This document shows positions 9,329 to 19,053 of a stretch of DNA of 64,000 nucleotides, one piece after another. The stretch is from positions 92,061 to 156,060 of the forward strand of contig JAFEBI010000007.1 in the NCBI GenBank assembly GCA_018242725.1, read 5' to 3'. Made by a program: the position numbers and the translations under genes. Below the pieces are notes generated by a model. That model had not been told where the DNA came from. It saw nothing but the letters and a program-made list of their open reading frames with translations, and did no database searches. The first letter of the stretch is position 1. Every line of letters starts with the position of its first letter. Source of the stretch: Nitrospira sp. (GTDB lineage Bacteria > Nitrospirota > Nitrospiria > Nitrospirales > Nitrospiraceae).

Positions 9329-10915
9329 ATGAGCAGCTCTGATAGAAATCACGCGATGTCTCCTGCACACGTTTTAACAGAAACGGCGAAGGTGGCCACG
9401 GCCGATAATAAAGAGAGTTATGGCCAGATTCTGAAGTCGTCGGCCTTAATCGGCGGTTCATCGGCCATCAACATCGTCATCGGAATTATTCGAACCAAGG
9501 CGATGGCGGTGCTCTTGGGCCCGTCGGGATTCGGATTAATGGGCGTTTATGGGTCAATTCTCGATCTGGCTCAAAGTATTGCAGGCATGGGGATCAGCAG
9601 CAGTGGTGTTCGCCAGATTGCCTCAGCCACAGGATCGGGAGATACAAATCATATTGCACGAACAGTGGTCGTTTTAAGGCGAACATCCATTGTGCTGGGG
9701 ATAGTCGGTGCAGTTCTTCTGACAGCCTTATCTTGGTCGATTTCTGACTTCACCTTTGGTACCCACGAACGTGCGACTGCGGTGGCGCTCTTATCCCTTG
9801 CCTTATTGTTCCGATTAATCTCCGCCGGTCAGGGCGCTCTGCTACAGGGAATGCGGCACATCTCCGATCTTGCCAAGATGAACATGCTTGGCGCTGCCTT
9901 CGGAGCGATCGCGAGTATCGCTTTCGTATACTTCTGGCAGGAAGACGGGGTGGTGCTCGCTCTCGTGGCTATCGCAGCGATGTCTGTCATCACCTCATGG
10001 TGGTTCAGCCGGAAGGTGCAGATTCAGTCTCCTGCAATGTCAATGTCAGAGATAAAAGAGGAGACGGCCGCACTTTTGAAACTAGGGTTCGCGTTCATGG
10101 CAAGCGGATTGCTAACGATGGGCGCGGCCTACGCTGTGAGGATGATGGTTATCCGCATGGTCAGTCTTGAAGCAGCCGGATACTACCAGGCTGCCTGGAC
10201 GTTAGGTGGACTTTATGTGGGATTCATCCTTCAGGCCATGGGAGCGGACTTCTACCCACGTCTCACCGCAGTCGCTCAAGACAATGATTTATGTAACCGT
10301 CTGGTGAACGAACAAACACAAATCGGTTTGTTGTTGGCGGGACCTGGTGTCATTGCCACTCTCGTCTTCACTCCTCTCGTGACTACGGTGTTTTATAGTT
10401 CCCAATTTGAGGCGGCAGTAGAAGTACTCCGCTGGATCTGTGTCGGTGTGGCACTCAGAGTGATCACCTGGCCGATGGGTTACATCATCATTGCCAAAGG
10501 TGAACAAACGATTTTCTTCTTGGCTGAACTGGCCTGGACGATCGTAAACATCGGTCTTTCGTGGGTCTGTCTGAACTATTTTGGTTTGACCGGCGCTGGC
10601 ATTGCGTTTTTGGGATCGTACGTTTTTCACTGGCTTCTGGTTAATTCGATCGTTCGACGGATCAGTGGATTTCGATGGGCGGTCACGAACAGGAATACTG
10701 GCCTGCTCTTTCTTTTCATGGTCTCAGTAGTTTTTGGTGGGCTCCATCTGTTGCCACCCTTGGTAGCAATTGGCATCGGGGCCTTAGCTGTAATGTTGAG
10801 TGGTGTGTACTCACTTCGTGTTCTTCTTAATCTCATATCGATGGACCGGATTACGTGTTCCATGAAGCATGTGGTGGGGAAATTCCGTTTCGTACGCTCC
10901 GCTTTTAAACTGTGA
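9329..10915 (+). CDS. Wzx-type polysaccharide flippase (MATE/MOP superfamily)
   Basis: An inner-membrane protein of about 528 residues with some 12-14 hydrophobic segments. It begins at SSALIGGSSAINIVIGIIRTK and continues with AMAVLLGPSGFGLMGVYGS, typical of O-antigen/lipid III flippases of the Wzx type. It should move undecaprenyl-diphosphate-linked repeat units across the membrane for polymerisation by the ligase/polymerase at 21-22.4 kb. I place the start at the ATG at 9329. A TTG at 9284 and an ATG at 9356 are alternatives, and none has a strong ribosome-binding site. Confidence 0.88.
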   Translation: MSSSDRNHAMSPAHVLTETAKVATADNKESYGQILKSSALIGGSSAINIVIGIIRTKAMAVLLGPSGFGLMGVYGSILDLAQSIAGMGISSSGVRQIASATGSGDTNHIARTVVVLRRTSIVLGIVGAVLLTALSWSISDFTFGTHERATAVALLSLALLFRLISAGQGALLQGMRHISDLAKMNMLGAAFGAIASIAFVYFWQEDGVVLALVAIAAMSVITSWWFSRKVQIQSPAMSMSEIKEETAALLKLGFAFMASGLLTMGAAYAVRMMVIRMVSLEAAGYYQAAWTLGGLYVGFILQAMGADFYPRLTAVAQDNDLCNRLVNEQTQIGLLLAGPGVIATLVFTPLVTTVFYSSQFEAAVEVLRWICVGVALRVITWPMGYIIIAKGEQTIFFLAELAWTIVNIGLSWVCLNYFGLTGAGIAFLGSYVFHWLLVNSIVRRISGFRWAVTNRNTGLLFLFMVSVVFGGLHLLPPLVAIGIGALAVMLSGVYSLRVLLNLISMDRITCSMKHVVGKFRFVRSAFKL

Positions 10916-11072
10916 CCATGGATCACAGTGCCGACAGCAACTGCTAGTGAGAAACCTGATTCGTTGGATTACAGAAACGGAAAAAAGTAGGAACATGTTT
11001 CCTTAGAACGGTTATAAAAGTTACGGTAGGCTCGTATTGCTTATCACTCAGGCTCTCGGTCGAGCAGACAAC

Positions 11073-12293
11073 ATGAAAATTCTCATCTTTGCCCATAGAC
11101 TGGAGATAGGTGGTACCCAAACGAATGCGATCGAGCTCGCCGCAGCGCTTCGCGATTTCCATGGCCATGAAGTAGTACTCTTTGCAACGCCGGGACCGAT
11201 GGCCAAGCTGGTCGAGGAGAAGGGGATACGCTTTCTGCCGGCTCCTCACGACTTCGGGGGTCATCCGTCGTTTTCCAGAATGCGCGCCTTGCGTGACGTG
11301 GTACGTCGCGAACGACCTGACCTCCTCCACGTCTGGGACTGGTGGCAGTGCCTCGATGCTTACTATGCCGTGTACCTTCCGATGCGGGTTCCGATGGTTG
11401 TGACAGACATGATGATGAGCCTTACCCGTGTGCTGCCCAAGGAGCTACCGACGACTTTTGGGACACCAGAAGTACTGGACCAGGCAAAGGCTGCAGGCCG
11501 ACGGCAAGTGGAACTCCTCCTGCCGCCGGTAGATATCCATCTGAATGCACCGGATGCTGTGGATCCGCTCCCCTTCCGCGAGCGATACGGAGTCAAAGAT
11601 GGCGATATCACTTTAGTGACTGTCTCCCGCCTAGCTGATTCGATGAAGGCAGAGAGTCTGGTCCGGACCGTTCATGCTGTCCGTAAATTGGGCCGTGAGT
11701 TGCCGCTGCGGTTCGTGATCGTAGGAGATGGTGCGATCCGTCAAAAACTCGAACAGTTAGCTGACCAAGTCAATATGGAACTCGGACGGTCTTCCATAGT
11801 GTTGGCTGGGGAGCTCCTTGATCCTCGGCCGGCTTATGCCGCGGCCGACATCGTCATCGGTATGGGTGGTTCAGCCTTGCGTGGGATGGCATTCGGCAAA
11901 TCGGTTATCATTGTAGGTGAGGAGGGCTTCTCCTCTCCGCTAACCCCGGAAACAGCAGAGTCCTTCTATTATAAGGGAATCTATGGCTTAGGGAACGGTA
12001 GCCACAGCATTGAGCGTCTCGTGGCGGACATCCGTGGGTTCTCGGAACATCCCGCCCAGCGTTTAGTACTGGGACAGTTCTCTCGCCAGTTCGTCGTGCG
12101 TCATTTTTCCCTAGAGGTGGTCTGCGCAAAACTTGAGAGGTTCTGTCACCGTGCCGCTAGACAAGTGCCGAAACTCCACGTCGTTATGACAGACGGACTC
12201 AGAACCGCCGCTGTCTGCTTGAGAGAAAGAAAATTCCTACCCCATGGGCATGTCCTCGGGCGGCGAATCAGAGCACGCAGAGTTAAAGTGTAG
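11073..12293 (+). CDS. Glycosyltransferase family 4-like protein
   Basis: A GT-B fold glycosyltransferase of about 406 residues. The N-terminal domain opens with MKILIFAHRLEIGGTQTNAIEL, containing the GGTQ acceptor-side loop common in family 4. The C-terminal half carries the nucleotide-sugar domain (LVTVSRLADSMKAESLV, FVIVGDG, then AYAAADIVIGMGGSALRGMAFGKSVI). The usual EGF(x)-Glu motif is replaced by GGSALRG, so donor binding may differ from classical members. It should act in the cytoplasm on the lipid-linked repeat unit. The ATG at 11073 is chosen because it directly precedes the conserved first strand. About 157 bases separate it from the flippase gene. Confidence 0.85.
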   Translation: MKILIFAHRLEIGGTQTNAIELAAALRDFHGHEVVLFATPGPMAKLVEEKGIRFLPAPHDFGGHPSFSRMRALRDVVRRERPDLLHVWDWWQCLDAYYAVYLPMRVPMVVTDMMMSLTRVLPKELPTTFGTPEVLDQAKAAGRRQVELLLPPVDIHLNAPDAVDPLPFRERYGVKDGDITLVTVSRLADSMKAESLVRTVHAVRKLGRELPLRFVIVGDGAIRQKLEQLADQVNMELGRSSIVLAGELLDPRPAYAAADIVIGMGGSALRGMAFGKSVIIVGEEGFSSPLTPETAESFYYKGIYGLGNGSHSIERLVADIRGFSEHPAQRLVLGQFSRQFVVRHFSLEVVCAKLERFCHRAARQVPKLHVVMTDGLRTAAVCLRERKFLPHGHVLGRRIRARRVKV

Positions 12294-12547
12294 AGATCAC
12301 ATTCGTTCATCCCCACCAAGGAACACCCTGGTCCCCAAAGGTATAGTTGGAAGAGGGTTAATCAAAAGACCATAAGTTATTTTGAAGAGTTGCTTGGACC
12401 TCGATCACAAAAAAGCAAGTGACAAAGGTGAGAGACCTGCAGCTGTAAGTGATCACGACAGCCAATGTGGGCGACGGTAAATTGTTGGCCGTACTGGAAG
12501 TCAATGCGGATATACCAGACAGAATAAGGGCCTAACAGCAGTCAGCC

Positions 12548-14098
12548 ATGAAGAGCCATAGACATACTCCAGATAGGCCGTTGTCTCCCGATTCGGAGGT
12601 GGAGGTTTTGCCCGCACTAGGAGCGAGTAGTTCTCCCCAAAATCTCCATCGGGTTCGAGTCTTGGTTGCCATTGCAAGTTTCGGAGAAAAGAACCTTGAA
12701 TTTCTAAAGAAGATTATACGCGACTATCGCGGTATGGCGATGGATATCCACCTGGTTGTCAACTCCGAAGCTTCGAAAAGTCTCGATCCGGGGGTGGAGG
12801 TTATCGTTGGTCTTCCTGGGCGGAATCCTCATTCGCTCCCATTTGCGCACAAACGAATCTTTGCAGAAAACATGGAGCGATACGATCTTTTTGTGTATTC
12901 GGAGGATGACATAGGGGTTACGGAGCAAAGCATTCATGCATTCTTGCGTGTTGCTGCCGATTTAGAACCTGATGAGATTGCAGGTCATGTTCGTTTCGAA
13001 CGTGGGCAAGACGGAACGGTCTATCTTCCCGACGTCCATGGACCATTTCACTGGAGACCTGAATCGGTGCGATGCCGCGGCAGCTACACCATCGCAGAAT
13101 TCACGAACGAGCACGCAGGCTTCTACATCATGACCCAGGCACAGCTGCGACGGGCAATTGCTTCGGGTAAGTATCTTCGTGCCCCATATGAAAGTCGGTA
13201 CAGCATGCTGGAAACTGCTGCCACGGATCCTTACACATGCTGCGGCTTTCGGAAAGTCATCTGTATATCGGCGCTTGAGGAATTCCTGATTCACCACATG
13301 CCCAATCGCTACATCGGTGTGATGGGCCTTCCACTTGCCGTGGTTAATGAACAAATTCAAACCCTGCGAATGATCCAAGATGGCCATTACCGATCTACCA
13401 GACTTTGCGAAGTAGAGCCCAAGATCCTTCAACGGAACTGGTCTAAGAGCTATTATGAGGAGCCACATCAGGAACTCTTGCGCATGGTGCCTAGAGATGC
13501 AGAAACCATTCTTTCAATTGGATGTGGCTGGGGAGCAACTGAAGTCATCCTGACGCAGCGCGGATACCATGTCACGGCATTGCCGTTGGACTCAGTCATT
13601 GGAGCATCGGTAGCACGTCAGGGCATCGAAGTGGTTAACGGAACATTGGCTGAGTGTTTAAGAAGCCTAAGTGGACGCAAGTTTGATTGCGTCCTGATGT
13701 CTAATCTCTTACATTTGCTTCGGGACCCGTGGTCTGTTCTCCGAGAGTACAACAAGTTAGTTAAGAATGATGGTATTCTTATTATTTCCGGCTACAACTT
13801 TGATTTTCTTCCACATCTACTCCAACGTCGACTTGGCAGAGGGGATTATCGAATATTGGGCGATTACGATCAAAGCGGAGTTTCCCCTCAAGGCATCAGT
13901 TCTGTCGAATGGGGACTTCAGCATGCTGGCTTCGGAGTCGAATCTACGCATTGGTTTAATCCTTTTGTGCCGAAGCGTCTACCGTACCTCAGGCACTGGC
14001 CTGGCCAGCTGGTGAAGCGAAACTGGGCAATCAGAGCACGTCGAGTCGGCTCGTGCGACACCCACCTCAGTAACGATCCGTTCTCCCTTTCCCATTGA
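12548..14098 (+). CDS. Glycosyltransferase-like domain fused to a class I SAM methyltransferase
   Basis: A 516-residue two-part protein. Residues about 36-290 look like a GT-A type glycosyltransferase: RVLVAIASFGEKNLEFLKK as first strand and VYSEDDIG (118-124) as a probable metal-binding acidic motif, with NEHAGFYIM later. Residues about 305-500 are a methyltransferase: ILSIGCGWGATE (321-332) is the SAM-binding glycine loop, FDCVLMSNLLHLL follows motif post-II, and the region ends with a class I beta-strand pattern. The fusion suggests that one protein adds a sugar and methylates it, which may cap or terminate a chain. Both activities are inferred from motifs. It stands in a 254-base gap from the previous gene and has its own start at ATG 12548. 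Confidence 0.82.
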   Translation: MKSHRHTPDRPLSPDSEVEVLPALGASSSPQNLHRVRVLVAIASFGEKNLEFLKKIIRDYRGMAMDIHLVVNSEASKSLDPGVEVIVGLPGRNPHSLPFAHKRIFAENMERYDLFVYSEDDIGVTEQSIHAFLRVAADLEPDEIAGHVRFERGQDGTVYLPDVHGPFHWRPESVRCRGSYTIAEFTNEHAGFYIMTQAQLRRAIASGKYLRAPYESRYSMLETAATDPYTCCGFRKVICISALEEFLIHHMPNRYIGVMGLPLAVVNEQIQTLRMIQDGHYRSTRLCEVEPKILQRNWSKSYYEEPHQELLRMVPRDAETILSIGCGWGATEVILTQRGYHVTALPLDSVIGASVARQGIEVVNGTLAECLRSLSGRKFDCVLMSNLLHLLRDPWSVLREYNKLVKNDGILIISGYNFDFLPHLLQRRLGRGDYRILGDYDQSGVSPQGISSVEWGLQHAGFGVESTHWFNPFVPKRLPYLRHWPGQLVKRNWAIRARRVGSCDTHLSNDPFSLSH

Positions 14099-14143
14099 AA
14101 ATAAATACATTGTCCGATTCGAAGAGCGGGACAGAAAGTGCAA

Positions 14144-15211
14144 ATGGATAGTCTGAGGAAAAGAAGTAAGCTGATCTGGATCGATCTGGATAATTCTCCG
14201 CATGTGCCGCTCTTTGTTCCTATTATCAAAGAACTTCAGGCAAGAGGGCATACCATCGTTTTGACGGCTCGCGATACTTTCCAAGTGCTTGGTCTTGCTG
14301 ATCGCTACAAGTTGCAATATGAGAAAGTGGGGAAACATTACGGGGCAAATAAGCTGCTCAAGATTCTTGGTACCCTATGGAGAGCGGTGCAACTGACGCG
14401 TGTGATTCTCAAGCACAAACCCGACGTATCCTTATCTCATGGCTCACGCCCTCTGATACTCGCCTCCTGGATTTTCAGAACCCCCACGATTCTCATGTTT
14501 GATTACGAGCATGCCGCATTTCTTCCATTCATCAAGCCTTCGATTGGGATCGCCCCTGAGAGCATCGATGATTCCTCCCTGGCCTGCACTTTCAAACACG
14601 GCCTGCATTTCTATTCTGGCATCAAAGAAGATGTTTATGTGCCTAGCTTTCGGCCTGATTCATCCATCTTAGGGCACCTCAATCTCCGAGAGTCGGATAT
14701 CATCGTTACGATCCGTCCGCCCGCCAATGAGGCGCACTATCATAACCCCGATAGCGACAGACTCTTTGCTAAGGTCGTCGACGTCTTAGGCCAGACACCA
14801 GGAATTCGAATGGTCATATTACCGCGAAATGAAAAGACTCAGAAGGATTACATCTATCAGACTTGGCCTGCGTGGTGTCAGGAGCAGAGAATAATCATTC
14901 CTGATCAAGTGATTGATGGTCTCAATCTAATTTGGCATTCAGATTTGGTAATCAGTGGCGGCGGGACCATGAATAGGGAAGCGGCTGCATTGGGTATCCC
15001 CGTGTACAGTATTTTTCGAGGACCTCTCGGTGCGGTAGACAAGTACTTGGTTCAGTCCCGCCGTCTAGTGATGATTGAGACCTCGGCAGATGTGGAGTCT
15101 AAAATGCGCTTGGTCAAAAGGCCCAACAAAATGGACACGGGTATTGGCGACCGTATGGCTTTGAAACAGATACTGACTGCCATTCAAGAAGTGCTAAATA
15201 ATCTGCCATAG
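14144..15211 (+). CDS. DUF354 domain protein (GT-B-like)
   Basis: A protein of 355 residues. The first segment IWIDLDNSPHVPLFVPIIKE is diagnostic for the DUF354 family, which shares the fold of UDP-GlcNAc 2-epimerase and GT-B glycosyltransferases. The C-terminal half has the matching nucleotide-binding look, with LVISGGGTMNREAAALGIPVY. These proteins are common in polysaccharide loci, but their chemistry has not been established to my knowledge; glycosyl transfer or epimerisation are the candidates. A GTG at 14138 is an alternative start only two codons upstream. It sits 45 bases after the fusion gene and 19 bases before a GT2 gene. Confidence 0.85.
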   Translation: MDSLRKRSKLIWIDLDNSPHVPLFVPIIKELQARGHTIVLTARDTFQVLGLADRYKLQYEKVGKHYGANKLLKILGTLWRAVQLTRVILKHKPDVSLSHGSRPLILASWIFRTPTILMFDYEHAAFLPFIKPSIGIAPESIDDSSLACTFKHGLHFYSGIKEDVYVPSFRPDSSILGHLNLRESDIIVTIRPPANEAHYHNPDSDRLFAKVVDVLGQTPGIRMVILPRNEKTQKDYIYQTWPAWCQEQRIIIPDQVIDGLNLIWHSDLVISGGGTMNREAAALGIPVYSIFRGPLGAVDKYLVQSRRLVMIETSADVESKMRLVKRPNKMDTGIGDRMALKQILTAIQEVLNNLP

Positions 15212-15230
15212 CGCAGTCCTGTGGCCAACC

Positions 15231-16100
15231 ATGGACAGATACGTCATCATTACGCCCGCTCACAATGAAGAGGCGTTTATTACGAAAACTATAGAATCGA
15301 TCATCAACCAGACGCTCCGGCCGGTGATGTGGATTGTTGTGAATGATGGGTCTTCCGATTCAACGGCGGAACTCGTTGAGAGCTACAGAGCACGACACGG
15401 TTTCATAAGGCTAATCAACGTCGAACGCTCTGGCAACCGCAACTTCGGGAACAAAGTACGTGCATTTAATCAGGGCCTTGAATTGGCAAGGCACGTTGAG
15501 TATGACTTCATCGGTAATCTCGACGCCGATATCTCATTTGAGCGTGATTATTTTCAAAGGCTCCTTGCCGAGTTTCAGAAGGACCCCGTTCTGGGGTTAG
15601 CAGGAGGGATGATCGCTTCATTTATTGATGGAAAGTTTGTGAAGCAGAACGTCTCTCCCGACAGCGTCGCGGGAGCGGTCCAGTTGTTCAGGCGGAGTTG
15701 TTTTGAAGAGGTTGGAGGGTATGTGGCATTGCCACTCGGTGGGATTGATGCAGCCGCCGAAATCCTGGCTAGGATGAGGGGATGGATGGTTCGTACAGTC
15801 CCTGAGCTATCCGTTCTAGAACACCGTCGAACCGGTTCTGCCACGGCGAGTCCTCTGGGATCAAGAATACGGGAAGGGCGACGGCTTTATTCACTTGGGT
15901 ATAACTGGTGGTTCTTCCTTCTACGATGCATATATCGTTCGATGGCGAGGCCCCGAATTATCGGGAGCGGTGCAGCCATTGCCGGATTCTTACTTGGAGT
16001 GCTGAGGCGCGAGCCTCTTGTCTTGCCGCCTGAGGCTGTTCGTTTTCTAAGGACTGAGCAGCGGGAGAAGTTTATGCGGAATTTGAGGCTCCCGCATTGA
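15231..16100 (+). CDS. Glycosyltransferase family 2
   Basis: A 289-residue GT-A glycosyltransferase. The nucleotide-binding first strand is VIITPAHNEEAFI, followed by WIVVNDGSSDST, and the metal-binding motif is NLDADIS (Asp98-x-Asp100). The GGIDAAAE segment and the later LEHRRTGSA match the catalytic-base region of family 2. A hydrophobic stretch near residues 240-255 may associate it with the membrane. It would add one sugar to the lipid-linked unit. Its linkage and donor cannot be read from sequence. It is tightly spaced after the DUF354 gene. Confidence 0.9.
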   Translation: MDRYVIITPAHNEEAFITKTIESIINQTLRPVMWIVVNDGSSDSTAELVESYRARHGFIRLINVERSGNRNFGNKVRAFNQGLELARHVEYDFIGNLDADISFERDYFQRLLAEFQKDPVLGLAGGMIASFIDGKFVKQNVSPDSVAGAVQLFRRSCFEEVGGYVALPLGGIDAAAEILARMRGWMVRTVPELSVLEHRRTGSATASPLGSRIREGRRLYSLGYNWWFFLLRCIYRSMARPRIIGSGAAIAGFLLGVLRREPLVLPPEAVRFLRTEQREKFMRNLRLPH

Positions 16101-16138
16101 TCCATCGGACTCTCTAGCAGACTGAATAGGCACCTTGC

Positions 16139-18013
16139 ATGTGTGGAATTGCTGGAATATATGACCGGACCGGTCAACCTATTGACCGAGAGCTGCTTCA
16201 GCGCATGACCTCGTCAATGCACCATCGTGGTCCTGATGGTCAAGGATTTTTTATTGATGGAGCAATTGGATTCGGGCATCGTCGACTGAGCATCATCGAT
16301 GTCCAGGGTGGGGCGCAGCCGATTTCGAACGAGGATGGTACGCTGCAAGTCGTATTCAACGGTGAAATCTATAATTACGTCGAGTTGCGGAATGAATTGG
16401 CAGCACTCGGCCATCTCTTCAAGACAGCTGCCGACACTGAAGTGATCCTGCATGCATATGAACAGTGGGGGGCAGGCTGCGTCAATCGCTTTAACGGAAT
16501 GTTTGCATTCGCGATCGTCAATATCCATGACAACACGATGTTTCTGGCAAGAGATCATCTCGGTATTAAGCCGCTCTATTATGTCATCATTGGGAAACTG
16601 CTGCTGTTCGCATCGGAGATTAAAGCACTGATCCAATATGTGGCTTGCCCGCGCGAAGTCGACCCGGACTCTCTCGCTGAGCTATTCACTTTTCGATATG
16701 TTCCGTCACCTAAGACGCTGTTTAAGGGTATTTTGAAACTTCCGCCCGGACACGTCATGTACGTTAGCGCGACCGGTGCTCGAGTCGAGCGGTTTTGGAA
16801 ATGGACACCGCGATTGAGAACGAGATGGACTGAAGAAGAGCTGATCGAGGAATACCAATCTGTGCTTGAAGACGCTGTTCGCCTTCAACTGAGAAGTGAT
16901 GTTCCGCTGGGTCTGTTTCTAAGTTCTGGCATAGACTCTGGGGTATTACTGGCCATCATGAGTCAATATTCGTCCGGGAAGGTCCAGGCTTTTACGATGG
17001 GATTTGAAGGAGGCGAAAGAACGAATGAAGTCGCGGATGCACGGCTTTTGGCTGACATGTTTGGTGCGGATCACTACTTCGAGATGGTGGGGCCAAAGGA
17101 CTATTTGGATTATTTCGAGCGGTACCTCAGGGACTTAGAAGAGCCTGTCGGACACGAAGCCGCAAGTGCGTTCTACTTTCTCGCCAAGGGAACGAGCAGG
17201 CATGTGAAAGTGGCTCTGACCGGTCAGGGAGCAGATGAACCATGGGCGGGTTACGATCGCTACCTCGGTGTCAAACTTTCAAATATCTATAACCGGCTCC
17301 CAATGATGGTCACAGGCCTGCTTGCAGGCTTGGTGACTCAAATGCCAGGGCGGTTTGAGCGTCTGAAACGAGGTGTCGTTTCCCTAAGCGAGCCCGACGT
17401 GCTGACACGGTTCACTAAAGTGTACTCATTCTTCAGCGCAGAAATGAAAGAGAAGCTTTTTATAGCACATTTAAGAGAACGATCCGGCGACGGATACCAG
17501 ACAAAAGAGGCGATTCGTCGACTTCAGTCCGACGTCCAATGTCTTGATCCGGTAACCCAGATGCTCTATATCGACACACGATCGAGCCTCCCTGACGATC
17601 TCCTCATGGTCGGGGATAAAACATCAATGGCCAATTCCCTCGAAGTCCGTGTTCCCTTCCTCGACTATCGGCTGGTGGAGTTCATCGAGAGTCTTCCCCT
17701 GGACCTGAAGTTAAATGGTCTAACGGGGAAGTATCTCCACAAGAAAGCTTTGGAGAAATGGCTTCCCAAAGACGTGATCTATCGGAAAAAGAAGGGGTTC
17801 GACAATCCTCTTGCAGAATGGTTTAGAACAGGGATGCGATCATTCGTGGAAGAGGCGCTCTTGAGTAAAGATGCGGCCGTCGGCCGGTATTTCAACCAGC
17901 AATATATCGGTCAGATGCTAGAGCGAGATCGCAACGGATCGGAACAGTTTCGCCGTCACATTCACCTTCTGGTCTCGTTCGAATTGTGGCACCAAGAATT
18001 TATCAGGATTTGA
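16139..18013 (+). CDS. asnB: Asparagine synthase-type glutamine amidotransferase (first copy)
   Basis: A 624-residue class II amidotransferase. Met-Cys-Gly at the start gives the Cys2 nucleophile of the Ntn glutaminase domain (MCGIAGIYDR), with HHRGPDGQG and GEIYNYVELRNEL following. The synthase domain begins near residue 230 and has the ATP-pyrophosphatase loop as SSGIDSG (262-268), where classical enzymes have SGGxDS. Downstream, PDDLLMVGDKTSMANSLEVR and RVPFLDYR are well conserved. Inside polysaccharide loci such enzymes are thought to amidate carboxylated sugars or peptides, using glutamine and ATP. A second, distinct copy lies at 19 kb. The start needs no choice, since Cys must be residue 2. 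Confidence 0.93.
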   Translation: MCGIAGIYDRTGQPIDRELLQRMTSSMHHRGPDGQGFFIDGAIGFGHRRLSIIDVQGGAQPISNEDGTLQVVFNGEIYNYVELRNELAALGHLFKTAADTEVILHAYEQWGAGCVNRFNGMFAFAIVNIHDNTMFLARDHLGIKPLYYVIIGKLLLFASEIKALIQYVACPREVDPDSLAELFTFRYVPSPKTLFKGILKLPPGHVMYVSATGARVERFWKWTPRLRTRWTEEELIEEYQSVLEDAVRLQLRSDVPLGLFLSSGIDSGVLLAIMSQYSSGKVQAFTMGFEGGERTNEVADARLLADMFGADHYFEMVGPKDYLDYFERYLRDLEEPVGHEAASAFYFLAKGTSRHVKVALTGQGADEPWAGYDRYLGVKLSNIYNRLPMMVTGLLAGLVTQMPGRFERLKRGVVSLSEPDVLTRFTKVYSFFSAEMKEKLFIAHLRERSGDGYQTKEAIRRLQSDVQCLDPVTQMLYIDTRSSLPDDLLMVGDKTSMANSLEVRVPFLDYRLVEFIESLPLDLKLNGLTGKYLHKKALEKWLPKDVIYRKKKGFDNPLAEWFRTGMRSFVEEALLSKDAAVGRYFNQQYIGQMLERDRNGSEQFRRHIHLLVSFELWHQEFIRI

Positions 18014-18033
18014 AGGTGGGAGCTGAATCGACG

Positions 18034-18990
18034 ATGGAGCTTTCGATAATTATCGTCAATTGGAACTCCAAAGATTATCTTCAAAAGTGCATGGCGTCGA
18101 TCCTGAGTTCGAAGAGCAAGGTCAGATATGAGATCGTTGTGATCGACAACGGGTCGTTCGACGGATCCGGTGAAATGCTAAAACAATATTATCCGCACGT
18201 GAGGTTTATCCAGAATGACAAAAATGTCGGTTTTGCGAAGGCGAACAATATAGCTTTTAAGGACTCAAGCGGCAATCATATCCTGTTCTTGAATCCAGAT
18301 ACCGAGATCATCGATTCAGCTATAGACATTCTGTTCGAACAGATACAGAAGTTGCCCCAAGCAGGTGCAATTGGCTGCAAGCACCTCAATGCTGGAGGAT
18401 CAGTCCAAACCGATTGCATTCAGTCGTTCCCAACAATCCTGAACCAGCTCTTGAACTCAGAGTTCTTGAGAGGTCTATTTCCAACTGCTCAGCTTTGGGG
18501 GATGGCATCGCTTTTCGGCGCCACGAAGGGGGCTACGGAAGTGGAAGTGATTTCGGGGGCGTGTATCATGATGAAGAGGTCTATTTTTGAACGAATTGGG
18601 CAGTTCAGTATGGATTACTTTATGTACGCCGAAGATTTGGATCTCTGCTACAAATTGAGACAAGCTGGTTATAGGAATTACTACGTTCCGAACGCGGCCA
18701 TTTTCCACTTTGGCGGTACAAGTACGCAACAGAGACCAAGTGACTTCGCCATAGTCATGATGCGGGCATCGGTTTGGCGTTTTCTGCAAAAAACTAGAGG
18801 AAAGATGTACGGTTGGGGCTATCGGTGTTCGATGCTGATCTCAGCCATTGGACGGATTCTCTGTTTACTGGCTCTTTCGCCTCTTTTTCTCACCCGTGGT
18901 AGTTTCTCCGCGTGGGTGGCGTCACTGCGAAAGTGGTGGGCTATTTCGTCCTGGAGCATAGGTCTCAAAGAGACCGGGGTGAAATTATGA
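18034..18990 (+). CDS. Glycosyltransferase family 2 (rhamnosyltransferase-like)
   Basis: A GT-A enzyme of about 318 residues. The first strand LSIIIVNWNSKDYLQKCMAS, followed by VVIDNGSFDGS and LFLNPDTEI with its Asp-x-Asp-like motif, is typical of the WbbL/rhamnosyltransferase type of family 2. GACIMMKRSIFERIG and FMYAEDLDLCYKLRQAGY form the acceptor and catalytic-base region. Hydrophobic residues near 265-290 suggest membrane contact. The ATG at 18034 is chosen because it abuts the first strand; an upstream in-frame start would overlap the end of the first asnB-type gene. It probably extends the repeat unit, perhaps with a deoxyhexose. Confidence 0.9.
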   Translation: MELSIIIVNWNSKDYLQKCMASILSSKSKVRYEIVVIDNGSFDGSGEMLKQYYPHVRFIQNDKNVGFAKANNIAFKDSSGNHILFLNPDTEIIDSAIDILFEQIQKLPQAGAIGCKHLNAGGSVQTDCIQSFPTILNQLLNSEFLRGLFPTAQLWGMASLFGATKGATEVEVISGACIMMKRSIFERIGQFSMDYFMYAEDLDLCYKLRQAGYRNYYVPNAAIFHFGGTSTQQRPSDFAIVMMRASVWRFLQKTRGKMYGWGYRCSMLISAIGRILCLLALSPLFLTRGSFSAWVASLRKWWAISSWSIGLKETGVKL

Positions 18991-19053
18991 AGAGGAGAAC
19001 CAATCGTTCCGAAACACATGGCCTAAGTTTGGGCAATCGTTTGCTGGCATAAG

